Shown here piece after piece: positions 31,108 to 43,984 of a stretch of DNA of 64,000 nucleotides. Each line of letters starts with the position of its first letter. Within the stretch, counting starts at the first letter, position 1. The position numbers and the translations under genes are program-made. This DNA comes from Platanthera guangdongensis (taxonomy: Eukaryota; Streptophyta; Magnoliopsida; Asparagales; Orchidaceae), in contig CM077151.1 of the NCBI GenBank assembly GCA_039583875.1, forward strand, positions 119,265,519 to 119,329,518, given 5' to 3'. The notes under the pieces are model-generated. The model was not told the origin of the DNA. It ran no database searches and was given only the letters and a program-made list of their open reading frames with translations.

Positions 31108-33059
31108 CCTCGCAACTAAATAGTTCGCAAAATCTGCAAACCAAGGCGGGGAAGATGAACTAGTCGTTATGGCTAGGAGGCCTTCCTCGGGAATCTCTCA
31201 TTTATGTCAGATTCGACGAGTGCTTCCGCACCGGGATTTTCTAAGCGGGAGAGGTGATCGGCGGCTAAATTTTTCGCGCCCCTCTTATGCCGGATCTCTA
31301 AATCGAACTCCTGCAAGAGGAGGATCCATCGAAGAAGGCGGGGTTTGGTATCCGTTTTCGCTAACGAATATTTTAAGGCGGAATGTTCGGTGAAGACGAT
31401 AACTTTAGATATTGTAATATACGAGCGAAACTTATCGAAAGCAAAAACGACGGCTAAAAGTTAATTTTTCGTTGTCGTGTAATTTCCTTGTGCGGAAGTG
31501 AGCGTCTTGCTAGCATAGTAAATATGATGAAAATATATGTTTATACGTTGGCCAAGAACGGCTCCTACGTTAATATCACTAGCGTCGCACATAATCTCGA
31601 ACGAAAGGGTCCAATCGGGCTCCACTAAAATAGGTGAATTGATAAGTTTTTGTTTTATAAAATTAAATGCAGACTCACATTCGCTATCAAAGACAAAATT
31701 ATATTCCTTTTCCAAGAGGCGAGTAAGCGGCTTTCTTATTTTTGAAAAATCTTGAATGAAACGTCTATAAAAGCCCGCGTGCCCTAAGAAACTCCTAATA
31801 GATTTAACGTTGGAAGGCGGGGGGAAGTTTTTCGATAAATTCAACTTTGGCCTTATCGACATCCATCCCCTTAGACGAAATCATATGGCCCAGAACCAAA
31901 CCTTCTCGAACCATAAAGTTACATTTTTCCCAATTTAAAACAAGATGCGTGTCCTCGCATCGCTGAAGGACACGATCTAAATTACGAAGACAGGACGGGA
32001 AAGATCTTCTGAAAACAGAGAATTCATCCATTAAGACTTCCATAATGTCTCCTACCAGCTCGTCAAAGATCGCCAGCATACATCTTTGGAATGTAGCAGG
32101 CGCGTTACAGAGGCCAAATGGCATTCTTCGATATGCGAAGGTACCAAATGGGCAGGTAAAAGTTGTTTTCTCTTGGTCATCGGGGGAAATGGGGATTTCG
32201 AAAAACCCCGATAATCCATCAAGAAAATAAAAATACGGATGACCGGATAAACGCTCTAGAATTTAGTCTAGAAAAGGTAGTGGGAAATGATCCTTACGGG
32301 TGGCATCATTTAGTTTTCTATAATCGATGCACACCCGCCAACCCGTAATAGTACGTGTTGGGACGAGTTCATTGTGCTCATTCTCCACTACGGTAAGACC
32401 ACCCTTTTTGGGCACCACGTGAATGGGACTAACCCACGTACTATCCGATATGGGATAAATAATCCACGCATCTAATAATTTAATAATTTCGGCCTTAACG
32501 ACGTCTTTCATGTTTGGGTTATGTCATCGCTGTGGCTGAATAGTTTTGCGGCAATTATCGAGAAGGAAAATCTTATGGTGCAGAAAGAAGGGTTTATCCC
32601 TTTTAAATCGGAAATTTGCCATGCAATTGCGTGGCGATGTTTACGCAAAACTCCGAATAAATCGGAAGTCTCCGATTCTCTCAAATGCGAAGAAATGATA
32701 ACAGGGAGGTTATCATCTTTCCCCAAAAAGGCGTATTTAAGTGAATCGAGTAGGGGTTTTAAGTCTAGGATGGGCGGTTCTTCTACGGAGGTTTTAATTT
32801 CTATGTATTTCTTACCAATTGGTTCGAAAGGCAAGTCTATAGAGGTATCCTCATCGCATTTAAAATTTTCGAGCGCATAAATATCGTCATTTAAAAAAGT
32901 AGACTCAAAAATAGGGGAAGAACAATCTCCGAGATATGTGTCTAAATTATAACAAAAGTCATCGCTCGATGACGAGTCTCCTATGGAGGGATTAATAGAG
33001 AAAGTAACTTCGTCATCTCCTACCCGAAGGAGGAGACGACCGTTACTGACATCAATTAA
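31108..33059 (-). pseudogene. pol: Athila-like reverse transcriptase and RNase H
   Basis: Minus-strand frames give the linker 32834-32508, the reverse transcriptase start at 32511 ('WVSPIHVVPKKGG', 'GWRVCIDYRKLN'), then 32124-31804 with 'MPFGLCNAPATFQRCM' and the catalytic motif 'LMDEF' (codons about 32028-32023), where the second Asp of the usual Asp-Asp pair is Glu. RNase H is read from 31862 ('GHAGFYRRFI', 'CDASDINVGAVLGQ') to about 31169. In-frame stops lie near 32262 and 31460. The order and motifs are those of Athila pol. The solo LTR at 33060 separates this part from protease. Confidence 0.88.
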
Positions 33060-34214
33060 TGTTGGGTTTCTCTATGAGGATGGCACAACGCTTGTGCACG
33101 CAACGGAAAAATAAACATCAAGAAAAACCCAAAGAGATGTGGATCGGGCTATGAACGTTGAATCAAGAAGTTAGCAAAAACTAGGCAAAAATTACCTCGG
33201 TGGCGTTGAGTCACAACTCAACGGAGATGCTCCAAACTTTGATTTCTGCTGGTGGCGAGTTCTACGTGGAATAGTATCCACGTTTCTGCAGAAGTCCACA
33301 CGAGCGGGAGAACACCGGGCTTTCCGTCACACGGAAGATCGGGATGGAGAAGACCGCACCTCTGCTATTCCACGGACTGCTAGGTCCGCGTCAGGAAGAG
33401 CAGCACCAGCGACGGTCGCCGGAGAAGAGGAGGTCAGCGGAGCGATCACGGCGGCGGCGGAATGCTTCCGTCGGCGGCGGGATACGGGATCGGGGAAACG
33501 ATCGCGGAACAGCTTCCGTCGCGGGTTTCGATCTACTACAGGAGAAAATCGCGAGAGAGTTCCGGAAAACCGTAAGTGTTGTATTTATACCAAAGGTATA
33601 AATAAACCCAGGAAAATCGCTATCCGCAGACCACCCCGAAATAGGGTTCAGAATCAGCGAGTATCAATCGGTGAGAATCGGCGACAATCGGCGAGAATCA
33701 CTGAGCAGGTTCGGCGAGAATCAATCATCGAGCATCATAATGGATCGGCGAGAATCAGAGTGCAATACTCGACGATTCCCGCCGATCGTCGAGCATGACT
33801 TGATGATACACGACGAACTCGTCGATCGTCGAGCCGCGGTCGACGATACATGTCGAAGTCGTCGATCGTCGAGAATCAGCATGTTGATTCTCGACGATTC
33901 TCGTCGATCGGCGAGAATCAAAGAGATGATTCTCGTCGATCGGCGGGAATCAGAAAGACGATTCTCGACGAATGCTATCGACCCTCGGACGACAATCTAA
34001 CCAGCCTTCCAAGGCAACATTTGCCCAACCCGACGATCCTTTAAGGCAACACTTTGCCCACAACCCTATTCAGGTCGGTGATTGGTAACCTTTACCAACA
34101 CAGTCAATCAACCAACTTGTCCACATCTCTTATGTGCGACCCTGCAGGCTCATATCGCGTTGGCAGTGAGATTACATGTTTGATCACTTCCAGATCATCA
34201 TGGTAACTCCAACA
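33060..34214 (-). mobile_element. Solo copia-type LTR inserted in the Athila-like pol
   Basis: A 1155-bp unit starting TGTTGGGTTTC and ending ACTCCAACA, flanked by ATTAA at 33055-33059 and 34215-34219, so the insertion boundaries are firm. It has no internal domain or primer site, hence a solo LTR. The orientation is judged minus from the TATA-like GGTATAAATAC on that strand (about 33573-33583) and the minus-strand start TGTTGGAGTTACCATGATG, which resembles plant copia LTRs. It holds a dense array of GATCGTCGAG/CTCGACGATC words at 33660-33980. The 85-codon frame at 33344 has no recognised product. Removal rejoins the protease to the linker of pol. Confidence 0.85.
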
Positions 34215-34663
34215 ATTAATGCGCGGGAGGTGGCGAGAAAAGGGCGACCGAGTATAATTGGTACATCGGTGTCCTCCTCGATGTCCAAGATGACGACGTC
34301 TACCGGAAAGATAAACTTGTCAACTCGGACAAGTACCTCCTCCACTACCCCAACGGGAAACTTAACCGAGTGATTTGCTAGTTGGATTCGCATTTTAGTA
34401 GGGGCCGGAGTGCCCAAACCTAATTTTTGAAAGAGCGAGAACGACATCAAGTTAATGCTCGCGCCTAAATCTGCTAGAGCGTATTTTACTAATATATTGT
34501 CAAAAAGGCATGGGATGGAGAACCTTCCAGGGTCATTTCATTTTAGAGGCAATTTATTAGTAAGAGCCGCTGAGCATTCAGCATTTAGAGAAATATGCGA
34601 AATATTTTCTAATTTTTGTTTATTGCAAAAAAGTTCTTTTAAGTATTTCGCATATTTAGGCAT
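34215..34663 (-). pseudogene. pol: Athila-like aspartic protease
   Basis: On the minus strand the catalytic motif 'ADLGASINLM' is readable near 34450-34480 (Asp present), followed by 'SLFQKLGLG', 'ILDIEEDTDVPIILGRPFLAT' and 'RALI', where the solo LTR entered. These are the hallmarks of Athila protease. The frame from gag is broken by stops near 34545 and 34664. It would have processed the polyprotein; the context is inactive. Confidence 0.85.
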
Positions 34664-36254
34664 CTAAGAGATTGCCTCGCAGAAGGGAACATTAATATGA
34701 ATTTGTTTTAATAATAAAATAAATTTTTCATACTCCGCGTCCTTACGCTCAATATTGAGTTTATGTGGATACGGCAAGGGCGTTTTAATAATTTTTTCAT
34801 TTGAAATTTGTAAAGGCGGCGTAATCGAAGAAGGGGGAAGAGGGGTCGGAGGTGAAATATATACCTGAGGATCGGTCCGTTTTGGATCGATCACCTCCTT
34901 TCCGCTACGGAGGGTTATAATATTGATATTCTCTCGCGGATTGGGCTCTGTGTTTCCCGGTAGTGCCCAAGCGCGCGCTCGGACATCATTCGCGCTAGCT
35001 GTCAAACCTGGAGTTCTAAGTTTTTTAGCGATCCGGTGATGTTCCGGATATTTGACTCATTGGAAGCGATATATTTAGAAACATTCTCCTCCATCGGGGA
35101 GGGTTTTGGAAAAAGGGGAGGCGGAAGAAATCTGGGTGTGAAAGAATTGGGCGGGCGCTGCGCATTATTCACATTGCTCCATGAGAAGTTGGGGTGGTTA
35201 CTCCAACCCGAATTATAGTTATTACAATAAGGGTTGTTGTTGGTGTTGAAGGAAGGTCGCCCAACATCTCCCACGTAGTCTACGAATTCATTGACTACGC
35301 CGGCATTAGGGGGAATCGCCCAAGGATGATGGGTGGAGGCAGCAGACATCTCTGCACTTGCTTCGTCAGCCTTTCAACTTGAACGGCTAAGTGGGCAGTG
35401 GCATCCAGTTCGAAGAGGCCGACCACATGCTTGGGACATCCCCGCGAGACATTCCATTGGTAGGCGTTCATAGCCATCTCTTCAATAAGAGCTTGGGTAG
35501 CATCGGGGGTCTTATTATTCAAGGTACCCCTGGCAGCCGCGTCAATCATTTAACGCGTCTGATAGTTAAGCCCATTGTAGAAGATTTGGACCTGTAACCA
35601 CACAGGCAGCGCATGGTGCGGACACTTGCGGAGGAATTCCTTAAAGCACTCCCAAGTATCAAAAAGAGACTTGGAATCGTTCTGCACGAACGAAGAAATG
35701 TCCGCCCGCAACCTTGCAGTTTTGGCGGGCGGAAAATACTTCGTTAAGAACCGCTCCGCAAGCTTGGCCCAGGTGGTGATACATCATCGGGGGAGGGAAT
35801 TCAACCACACCTTAGCTTTGGATATGAGGGAGAATGGAAAAAGAAGCAAACGAATGGCGTCATCAGTGACGCCACTGATCTTAAAAGTATCGCAAATCTC
35901 CAAAAAATTAGACAAATGAACGTTCAGGTCCTCATCCGGTAGTCCATCGAACTGCACAGCATTTTGGATCATTTGGATAACGCTCGATTTGATCTCAAAA
36001 TTATTGTTCGCCACCGTCGGGCGAACAATACTGGACCCAGTATCGTCCAAATTCGGTCGGGCGTAATATGACATTGTACGCTCGATGACCACGTTCGGAT
36101 TGGGGTCGGCCATAGCAACGGCAGAGGGTTCTCCGACAGAATCTTCAGGATCCAAAGAGGGATTTCGGCATTGAGACCGAATACGCACAAGAGAGCGTTC
36201 AATCTCAGGATCAAAATCCAAATTTTCGGACTCCGAAGGTTGTCCATGGGTCAT
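34664..36254 (-). pseudogene. gag: Athila-like gag
   Basis: The minus-strand ATG at 36254 (MTHGQPSESEN) starts a gag with the retrotransposon-gag core 'IQMIQNAVQFDGLPDEDLN', 'FLEICDTFKISGVTDDAIR', 'LISKAKVWLNSLPR'. A stop occurs at about 35783, after which the frame continues with 'TKYFPPAKTA', 'YNGLNYQTR' and 'GGTLNNKT'-like text (35549-35295). The C-terminal part (35349-35002, 35005-34664) is rich in Pro and Asn and ends in a linker with 'NINIITLRSGKEV', usual between gag and protease in Athila. No zinc knuckle is seen. At least three stops are present. Confidence 0.85.
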
Positions 36255-36397
36255 ACACCCTAAAATATAAAGTAGAAAATTAACTTTTTTATTTTTTTGG
36301 ATTTTGAAGAATAGTTTTTAAGTTTTTTTTTGTTTTAGTTTTTTAGAAATAAAGGTAAAAGTAATAGACTTCGGATTCGAAATAACAACTCAAAGAG

Positions 36398-36415
36398 TCC
36401 CCGGCAACGGCGCCA
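36398..36415 (-). promoter_or_regulatory. Primer-binding site, tRNA-Asp type
   Basis: The complement reads TGGCGCCGTTGCCGGGGA, just inside the 5' LTR boundary (36422). This site is characteristic of Athila/Tat gypsy elements. The leader 36255-36397 is AT-rich and has no gene. Confidence 0.88.
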
Positions 36416-36421
36416 AAAACT

Positions 36422-39406
36422 TGATTGACCCGCGAATAGACTCTTATTGTGGTTGGTTGGTTCGATGAGTCGATTGTTGTGGGCTTACTTAGGTAGGCAA
36501 GTGCACCTATCGCAAGTAATACAGAATATTCGGGGGAATATCCAGATCGTAAATTTCCCGGGAACGGGTTGATTATCCCTACTGCTCCGAAAGCACTATT
36601 ATTTTACCGGAATAGTAAGTTGTTGATTTTAACTAAAATAAGACGAAAATAGATTAATATACAAGTTCGATGAAGAGATAACACTCGGTATCGAATTATG
36701 CTAGGATTAAAAATAGATTTAAATAACTGGAGATCTAAAGTTTCAATTTAATTAAAGCGGAAACTTGGCCGTGGAGGTTCCAAAAGTATGAGCTCACCTA
36801 TCTCTAGGAATATCGCTCACCTGGACATTAAGGCTATTCGACCGGGCTCTCATCCGACGAAGGATTCCCCTTAATGCCTGCAGTATGCTAAGAACCCCGC
36901 TATTGGGTGGGGAACACAATTCGGTAGAGTTAGCGCGCCTCCTCTCTCGAGGGTTAGTGCGGAACTCTATTTACCCAGGGTTGATCAGTCCATACGCACG
37001 ACCTCTCAGCTAGCTAGCGTATGGATAACGGAAATAGAGCCCACACATCGATATGTGGTTCTACGTGTCGTTAACCCGGGGTAAACCTTAAGTTTTTTAA
37101 TTAAATAGAAAAATTAGACATTTGGTTATTTAAAACATTTTATATCCCAAAGCTCTTCGATACCGAGGGCTAAAAGCAATTAGCCCCTCATCGGAATGGG
37201 GATAGCTTATATGTTTGGTTAAGTGAGCGTCCTAAACTATTCGCTGAAAGGTTATAAAGAAAATAAGAAGAAAAGTAAAATACCCTAACATTAGAAAAGT
37301 TATTACAAATAAACACACCCGCACTCATTCAAACATATAACAAGAGACAGAAATAAAACTAAGTTACACATAAGAGAAACTTGCATAATTGAAATTTGCA
37401 GGTCCCACTCAAACGAGTGGGTGGGAAATAAATGCTGAAAATTGCAAGTCCTACTCAAACGAGTAGGACTGAAATGAAAGCGAGTCCTACTCAAACAAGT
37501 AGGAGAAAATAAATGCGATTACAGGGCTTTCTCAAATATTTACAGGGAAATAAAGACACGCCATTTAACTCTTAACAAGTAGGCAAAAATAAATGCGAGT
37601 ACAAGTCCTACTCAAACGACTAGGCGGGAAATAAAGTCTGTTCATTTAACTCAATTGAGTAGGCGGAAAAATAAAGAAAGGCCAGCCATTAAACTCAAGT
37701 GAGTAGGCGGTAAAATAAAGAATGAAAATTACAAGTCCTACTCAAACGAGTAGGCGGGAAATGCAGTCCGGCCATTTAACTCCTAGCGAGTAGGCGGAAA
37801 ATAAAAATAACACACGCACTCTACTTGAAAGTAACTACACACGCACTCGACATAAATAAACACACAGACACACACACACACTTGCATAAAATTAAATAAG
37901 ATGATAAAGATTATCTCATACACGCACGCACTCGGGCGTAAAATAAGAAAAACAAAGTTATTGAACAATTAAAACAACTCCATTTCTACTGCTAGAATGC
38001 GGTAGAAATACGTAAAAAGATGAAATAAAAATTGTTTGAGCAAAAAGTTTTCAAATTAAAGTGAGAAAGGCAAGTGCCCGAAAAATTAAAACTTTTACAT
38101 TTTTATCGTTAGAATTTGACAGAAATGAATAAAAAGTGGAAATAAAAATTGTTTGAGCAAAAATATTTTTCTTTGTAATTGCTAAAATTGAGAGTTGTTG
38201 AAAAATTTAAAGTAACGCATAATCTATTTTTAAAGCTTTGTAAAACGGGTTAAAAGGTGTAAAACCGAAAATGAAAGTAAAAGCCTAAGTCTAACCGATT
38301 TTAAAGAATGTGATAAGGAAAACGGCAATAGTAACAGCTAGAAAGTTTGATAAAATTGAAATGAAAACAAGAAGATTTTCATTTTAAAACATAATTTTTG
38401 CAATTTTAAGCTCATACACACACACGCGCATTATGAAAATGAAAATGAAAGTATATAAGATTGATGAAAAGGAGGCCTTTAGAGAAAATTCAGAGTATAT
38501 AAGGATGAGAAAAATATCTATTTTATTTACAAAAGAAGTTGATTACAGGAGCTTAAACAAACAAACTTAAAAAGGTGGGGGGGAGTCCTTACATAGCACT
38601 AAAGCAGCTCCAACAGCAGCCCTAAGTCATTAAAATGGTTTCAAAAATTGGAACCTCGGGCTCATACAGCAGTTGACCTTAAATAAGCAAAAATTTCCAA
38701 GTACACGCCCTCCGACACGGGCGTGTCGGTGGGCGTGTCAGCACTATTCAACAGCAGAATTCGGTGATCTGACGACGATGTGACATTGTGGCTGAAAACA
38801 CGGCGGTCACGCCCCCATTCACAGGCGTGATGGTGGGCGTGTCGGCATAATTCGGCATCTTCTTCCAACGATTTGATGGCGTTGTTGACTTCGGGGAGGT
38901 CCACGTGGCAGTCACGCCCCATGTCACGGGCGGGATGGTGGGTGTGTCGGGGAGGTTGAAATGGGCGTCGTCTGTGTCGAAAGTCGCCGGCGGTAGTTTG
39001 TCGGGCCAGGTGGAGAAGTCACGCCCTAGGTCACGGGCGTGACGCTGGGCGTGTCGGGTTGTTCGATGATCGTCGTGTTGATTTCGTCGAGCGGGATGGA
39101 CACGGTCTTGGTCACGGGGCGTGTCATGTGACCCCGGGCGTGTCAAACTTTTCTTCTCAAAGATTACTGATTTCCACGGTTTTGGCTTGTCACGCCCTGG
39201 TCACGGGCATGACCCATAGGACACGGGCGTGGCATTACTGTTTTGGGCAGAATTTTGAAATTTTTCTGAAAAAATAAAATAAACAAGTTGGCCAAATATT
39301 TAAAATAAAATGAGCATTTTATTAAGGAAACTTAACCTAAAACAACAAAAGGGAAAAAAATTATTTAAATAATGTACATAAAAATAGGTATATTTACAAC
39401 TTATCA
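36422..39406 (-). mobile_element. 5' LTR of the Athila-like element
   Basis: Same boundaries and array content as the other LTR (palindromes at about 37400-37800, 'cgggcgtg' block at 38695-39235). The G-run near 38577 is 7-8 long, against 21 in the other LTR. The target duplication GGATG follows at 39407-39411. Confidence 0.9.
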
Positions 39407-39411
39407 GGATG

Positions 39412-39872
39412 ATACCACCGTGCGTTAATTAGCTACCGTCGCGCGGAACCACCCAAACCCTCCAATCACAGGCCGACACGTGCCCACATCATTTCAGAGT
39501 TGCTACTGCCATGCGATCAAATGCTAACGACGAGCGAAAGAGAGCGTCAGTTACGACTGCTATCGCTATGCGTGAACTTCTACCGCCGCAGGGTAAAATC
39601 CTGAGAGCCATATCAATTAAATTGACCCAGCTATCGCTTGCGGTAACACAGTCGTTGGCCGATAGCTTCCAGAGAGATCTGCCAAAATAATTCCACTTCT
39701 ACCACCACGCGATAAAAACCATGTGCCATACGGTAACCACTTTTTCGAGAGCTCGACGTTTTCTCGAGAACTCAATGTGCTCGACAAAATCCTGGACATA
39801 TCACCGCACAGTAACAGATACCGCCGAGCCGTAACCCCCAAATAAGCATCTTTGGAAATTTGGGGCGTTACG
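39412..39872 (-). mobile_element. Gypsy 3' LTR (minus), right portion
   Basis: Continues the LTR interrupted at 25033. The end reads GGGGCGTTACG, with the usual final A changed to G at 39872. Inward of it lies CTCCCCCCACTTAAAGAAATTTCGTCCCGAAATTT, read here in two parts: the complement of the polypurine tract (39873-39889) and of the 'aatttcgggacgaaattt' motif found before 3' LTRs of chromodomain gypsy elements. The portion carries CTATCGC/GCGGTA-type inverted words. Confidence 0.78.
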
Positions 39873-41930
39873 AATCTCCCCCCACTTAAAGAAATTTCGT
39901 CCCGAAATTTGATGTTACGGGAAAAATATAAAGGTATCAGTACATCTGATTACCTTAGGGAAATAGATCAAGGAACTCCTCCATCATAGTTTTCTCACGC
40001 TCCCAAGACAGCTCCTCACGACCACAGTTGTCCAAAAGGACCTTGAACATTCTAATAGACTTGTTTCGCAGCTTCTTGACCTCTACGTGCTCGATACGAA
40101 TGGGCTCGACCTTTGTTGTCAACCCACTATCGACCATCACTTGATTCGTAGCAATCACTTGTGTAGGCTCTTGAATAGCATTTCACAGCATTGAATTATG
40201 AAACACATCATGCCAACCGCTCAACTCCACTGAGAGAGCCAAACGATAGGCGGATTCACTAATCCACTCAAAGAACTCAAAAGGCCCAACATACCTCGGA
40301 CTAAGCTTATTTATGCGTCGAATCCTTGATACACCCTTAAACAGTTTTATCTTGAGGTACACTCAATCACCCACCGCAAACTACATGTTCTGGTGTTTGG
40401 CATTATTGTACCTGGCCTGCATATCTTGAGCAAACAGTAACCGTTCTCATATCAACCGTATCATTGAAGTAGCATCTTCAACGTCCCTTGGCTTGTACAC
40501 CTTTGTTTCTACCCAAGACTACGGCGCACGACACATCCTTTCGTACAGGGCTTCAAAAGGCGCCATCTGAATGCTGGCTTGGTAGCTGATATTATATGCG
40601 AACTCAATCATAGAAACATGGTCCTCCCACCTTTTCCAAAAATCCAAAACACACATACAAAGCATATCTTTCATCGTCATATTAACCCTTTCAGTCTAAC
40701 CATCTGTCTGTGGGTTAAAAGTCGTGCTGAAGTTCAACTTGGTACCCAACAACTAATGAATGAGCCTCCTATCATTAGTTGTGAACCGACCATGTCCGTC
40801 ACTAACGATGCTCTGGGATATGCCATGCAAACGCACTATGCTGTCCACATAAAGCTTCGCCAGTTTCTCCACTGAATCAACCTTCCTATTAGGTATGAAT
40901 TGTGACACCTTCGTTAAACAATCAATGATCACCCAAATGACATCGTTCCCATTGTGCGATCTCGGCAATTCTTGCACAAAATCAATGGAGATGTCATCAA
41001 ATTTCCACTCCGGTATAGACAAGGACTTCAGGAATCCACCAGGCCTCTGGCATTCGGCCTTTACCAAGGAACAGGTTTGACACTTTGTCATATACAATGC
41101 TATGTATTTCTTTATACCAGGCCACCAAAATAATCTCTTCATGTCCCTGAACATCTTGGTGCTCCCGGGGTGAATAAAATACTTCGTAAAGTGCGCCTCA
41201 TACATCAATTCTTCTCTAAGTTTACCCACTTTTGGGATGCATAAATGAATGTCCTTCATAATAACCCTTCAGCGACAGTAAATTGGGCAGTTGACCCATC
41301 CAAAGTCTCAGCCATGAACTGCATCAAGCTATCATCTAGCTCCAAAGCCTGCTGAATCCGGTCAGCCAGGTCGTATTGAGTCTCTATCCAACTCAGACAT
41401 GCATTTGTACTAGACCCCTTGTCAACACAAGAGATCTCCAAGTTCTCCAGATCCCGAATGAGTCGCTTATCGTGCATCTATATCTAGTTGGCCCATGTAG
41501 GGGCCGTAAGGCTCAAACCATCTGCCAAAACTTTCCTCTTCACAGGAACACAATGAATCTTGTAGGTGTAATCCCCAAGGAACTCCATCCACCTATGTTG
41601 ATGCATGTTCAGGTCCTTCTATTCTATCAGATACTTCAGTCTCTTGTGATCTGAATAGAATCGACCTTAACCCCGTACAGATAATGCCTCCAATGCTTGA
41701 GAGAGAATACCACGGCCTCCAAATCCAAATCATGGACCGGGTAATTCCTCTCTTGGACCTTCAACTAGCTATAACCTTCCCATGCTGAAGCAGAACACAG
41801 CCTAATCTACTCCCAGAGGCGTCATTGTATATCTCAAAGCCCTTTGAACCACAAGGAGAATATAATACATGTGTGGTCGTCATATGAGACTTTAGTTTTT
41901 TGAGATCTTGTGCGCACTCCAGCGACTAAA
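39873..41930 (-). pseudogene. pol: Gypsy pol remnant (minus): RNase H, integrase, chromodomain-like end
   Basis: Minus-strand frames: 40158-39955 gives the C-terminal 'LDNCGREELSWEREKTMMEEF' (chromodomain-like tail). 41259-40753 gives the integrase with its HHCC region ('YEAHFTKYFIHPGSTKM' ... 'CQTCSLVKAEC') and core ('GNDVIWVIIDCLTKV', 'SIVSDGHGRFT'). 41477-41256 and the stretch to 41930 give the RNase H tail. It is the same family as gypsy C (55568-59820), slightly less decayed in the zinc region. It ends at 41930 inside RNase H where copia B' inserted, so the 5' part is lost to the window. Several stops. Confidence 0.85.
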
Positions 41931-42328
41931 TGACTGAGTTTTTATTTCCAAAAATTGTATCTATCACAAAAGTATAGCCTCCCTTTTATAGAATGGAGGA
42001 GAAGAGAGTGATTACAAATAATCAATGTGGACTAAATACATTTATGGTGACTAGCAGCTAGACAAAACCACACCGCACAGGTCGCGCGGTTAGACGAGAA
42101 GGCTAACCGCCTGACCATAATAACAAGACACTAGAGAGAAGCCGCCAGACTGCCTGGTCTCCAAACCGCAAGAGTCAAGTCGCCAGACCGCCCGGTCTTC
42201 ATACTTTAATAGAGGAGAACGCTAGACTGCCCGACTATCAAGCCGCTGGAGAGAAGCCGCCAGACCGCCCGACTATCAAACCGCCAGACCTCTCGATCTC
42301 CAAACTTCCCATTCTCCAGACTGCAACA
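41931..42328 (-). mobile_element. 3' LTR of a copia B relative (B')
   Basis: About 398 bp. On the minus strand it starts TGTTGCAGTCTGG beside a polypurine tract (complement of CTCCCCCTCA at 42329-42338) and ends CA at 41931. It carries the copia B-type words 'ccagaccgcccggtct' and a TATA-like complement near 41988-42000. It is clearly more diverged than the two LTRs of copia B. Confidence 0.75.
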
Positions 42329-43984
42329 CTCCCCCTCATGCTGGAGCATATATATCAATTATGCCAACTTGTCACAAATGTGAAAAAAGGAAGCAGATAC
42401 AGGCTTGGTGAAGATATCTGCCAACTCGTTGTCTGAATTAACGAAAGTGTGCAAATCTGTTTCTTCAAAATCTCTTGTCTGATGAAATGGCAGTCAACTT
42501 CGATGTGCTTTGTTCTATCTTGAAATACCATATTTTTCGTTATATATATAGCGGCCTTATTGTTGCAGAACATTGGTAGAGTATGATTGTAGATTTCTCC
42601 TAAATCCATCATGAGAGCCTGTAACCACTTTAACTCACAGGTGGTTGACGTCATACTCCGATATTCAGCTTCAGCACTAGAACTGGAGACGACCGACTAT
42701 TTCTTTCTCTTCCAGCTCACAAAGTTCCCCCCACAAATATGCAAAAGCCCGATGTGGACTTGCGATCTCCTTTGTCATCAGCATAGCTAGAATACCTGTA
42801 CGCTTCAAACTTTAAATAACCATTCTTCTGAAACATTACTCCTTTACCTGGCGCCGCTTTAATATATTCCAATATCGTCACTGCAGACTATAGATGGCAC
42901 TCCCTAGGATGTTGCATGAATTGGATAACCTTGCCTACAGCGTAGGAGATGTCGGGCCTGGTTACTGTGAGATAAGTGAGTTTGCCAACCAGACGCTTGC
43001 ACCTCGTAACATCTTATAGAGGAGGCGAGTCATCTGTCCAGGTTTTATCTTCTCTAGTAGCCATGGGGCATCGGGCAGCTTTAGCCCCAATCATCCCTGT
43101 ATCTTTAAAATATCAAGAGCATATTACGTTGAAATAGTACCAAGGAGTTGGGCTTTCGAGAGATTTCTATTCCTGGAAAGTATTTTGGGGACCGCATATC
43201 CATTGTGACCAGGTGTTGACTGAGATGTTTCTTTGTCAAGGCTACCCCAGCTTGGTCATCTCCAATGAGAAAAATATCATCCATATATACAACAAGAACC
43301 ACCAGACCTGGGGAGGTTTTGTGAATGAATAATGAGTGATCGACAGAACTTCTTATAAACCCCACGTATTCCACAATGCAGCTAAACTTGTCAAATCAAG
43401 CCCGAGGGCTTTTCTTTAGGCCATAGATGGCCTTCTTCAGCGTGCATACCCATGTCTCCCACTGAGCAATATACCCAGGAGGTTGCTTCATGTAGTCATC
43501 CTCCTGAAGATCACCGTAGAGAAAGGAATTCTTGACATCCAGTTGGGAAATGGGTCAATCTCTGTTGATGGTCGCAGAGAGGAGTACCTGAATAGTGCTG
43601 AGATGAGCAACGAGAGAGGTGTCAAAATAATAAACACAATAAGTCTGAGTGAAGCCTTTTTCGACAAGGCGTGCCTTATAGCAATCCACACTGCCATTTG
43701 GACTAAACTTCATAACAAAGACCCAGCGAGAACCAATAACATCATTGCCTAATGGAGGGGGAAGAAGGGTCCATGTACCCCGCTCAGTAAGGGCAGCAAT
43801 TTCCTCATCCATGGCAGCCTTCCAATGAGGAACAACAAGGACTTCCTGGTTGGTGCGGGGGAGTGGCAGTGGTAGAGATAGACAACGCAAAAGTCCTAGA
43901 AGGAGTAAGATGAGCACACGAAACAACAGCAGCAAGCGAGTTCTGGGTACATGTCCGCACACCTTTGCGAAGAGCAATGGAAAG
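42329..43984 (-). pseudogene. pol: Copia B' pol fragment: reverse transcriptase and RNase H
   Basis: Minus-strand frames 43977-43555 ('TERGTWTLLPPPLGNDVIGSRWVF'), 43374-43105 ('VVYMDDIFLIGDD', a YMDD centre) and 42654-42355 ('TSTTCELKWLQALMMDLGE', 'CNNKAAIYI', 'HIEVDCHFI') match copia B collinearly. The fragment stops at 43984, in the linker before reverse transcriptase, exactly where the A2 LTR starts, so A2 inserted into B' and the rest of B' lies elsewhere. Stops and frame changes occur between 43555 and 43400 and around 42700. Confidence 0.88.

Larger units (their letters stand above)
25034..39406 (-). mobile_element. Athila-like Ty3/gypsy element, full length but decayed
   Basis: Two direct LTRs of 3007 bp (25034-28040) and 2985 bp (36422-39406), both starting TGATTG and ending CTTATCA on the plus strand, enclose gag-protease-reverse transcriptase-RNase H-integrase in minus orientation. 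The target duplication is GGATG. The primer-binding site next to the right LTR matches tRNA-Asp (GGCGCCGTTGCCGGGGA on the minus strand), a mark of the Athila/Tat lineage. The LTRs differ by roughly 5% in the stretches compared by eye. It is inserted in a gypsy LTR and carries a solo copia LTR at 33060-34214. Stops, a changed catalytic residue in the reverse transcriptase and altered integrase motifs mean it is inactive. Confidence 0.93.

Noticed and set aside
33344..33601. 85-codon Arg/Glu-rich frame in the solo copia LTR
   Set aside because: No family match and located in an LTR leader-like region; no support for a gene.
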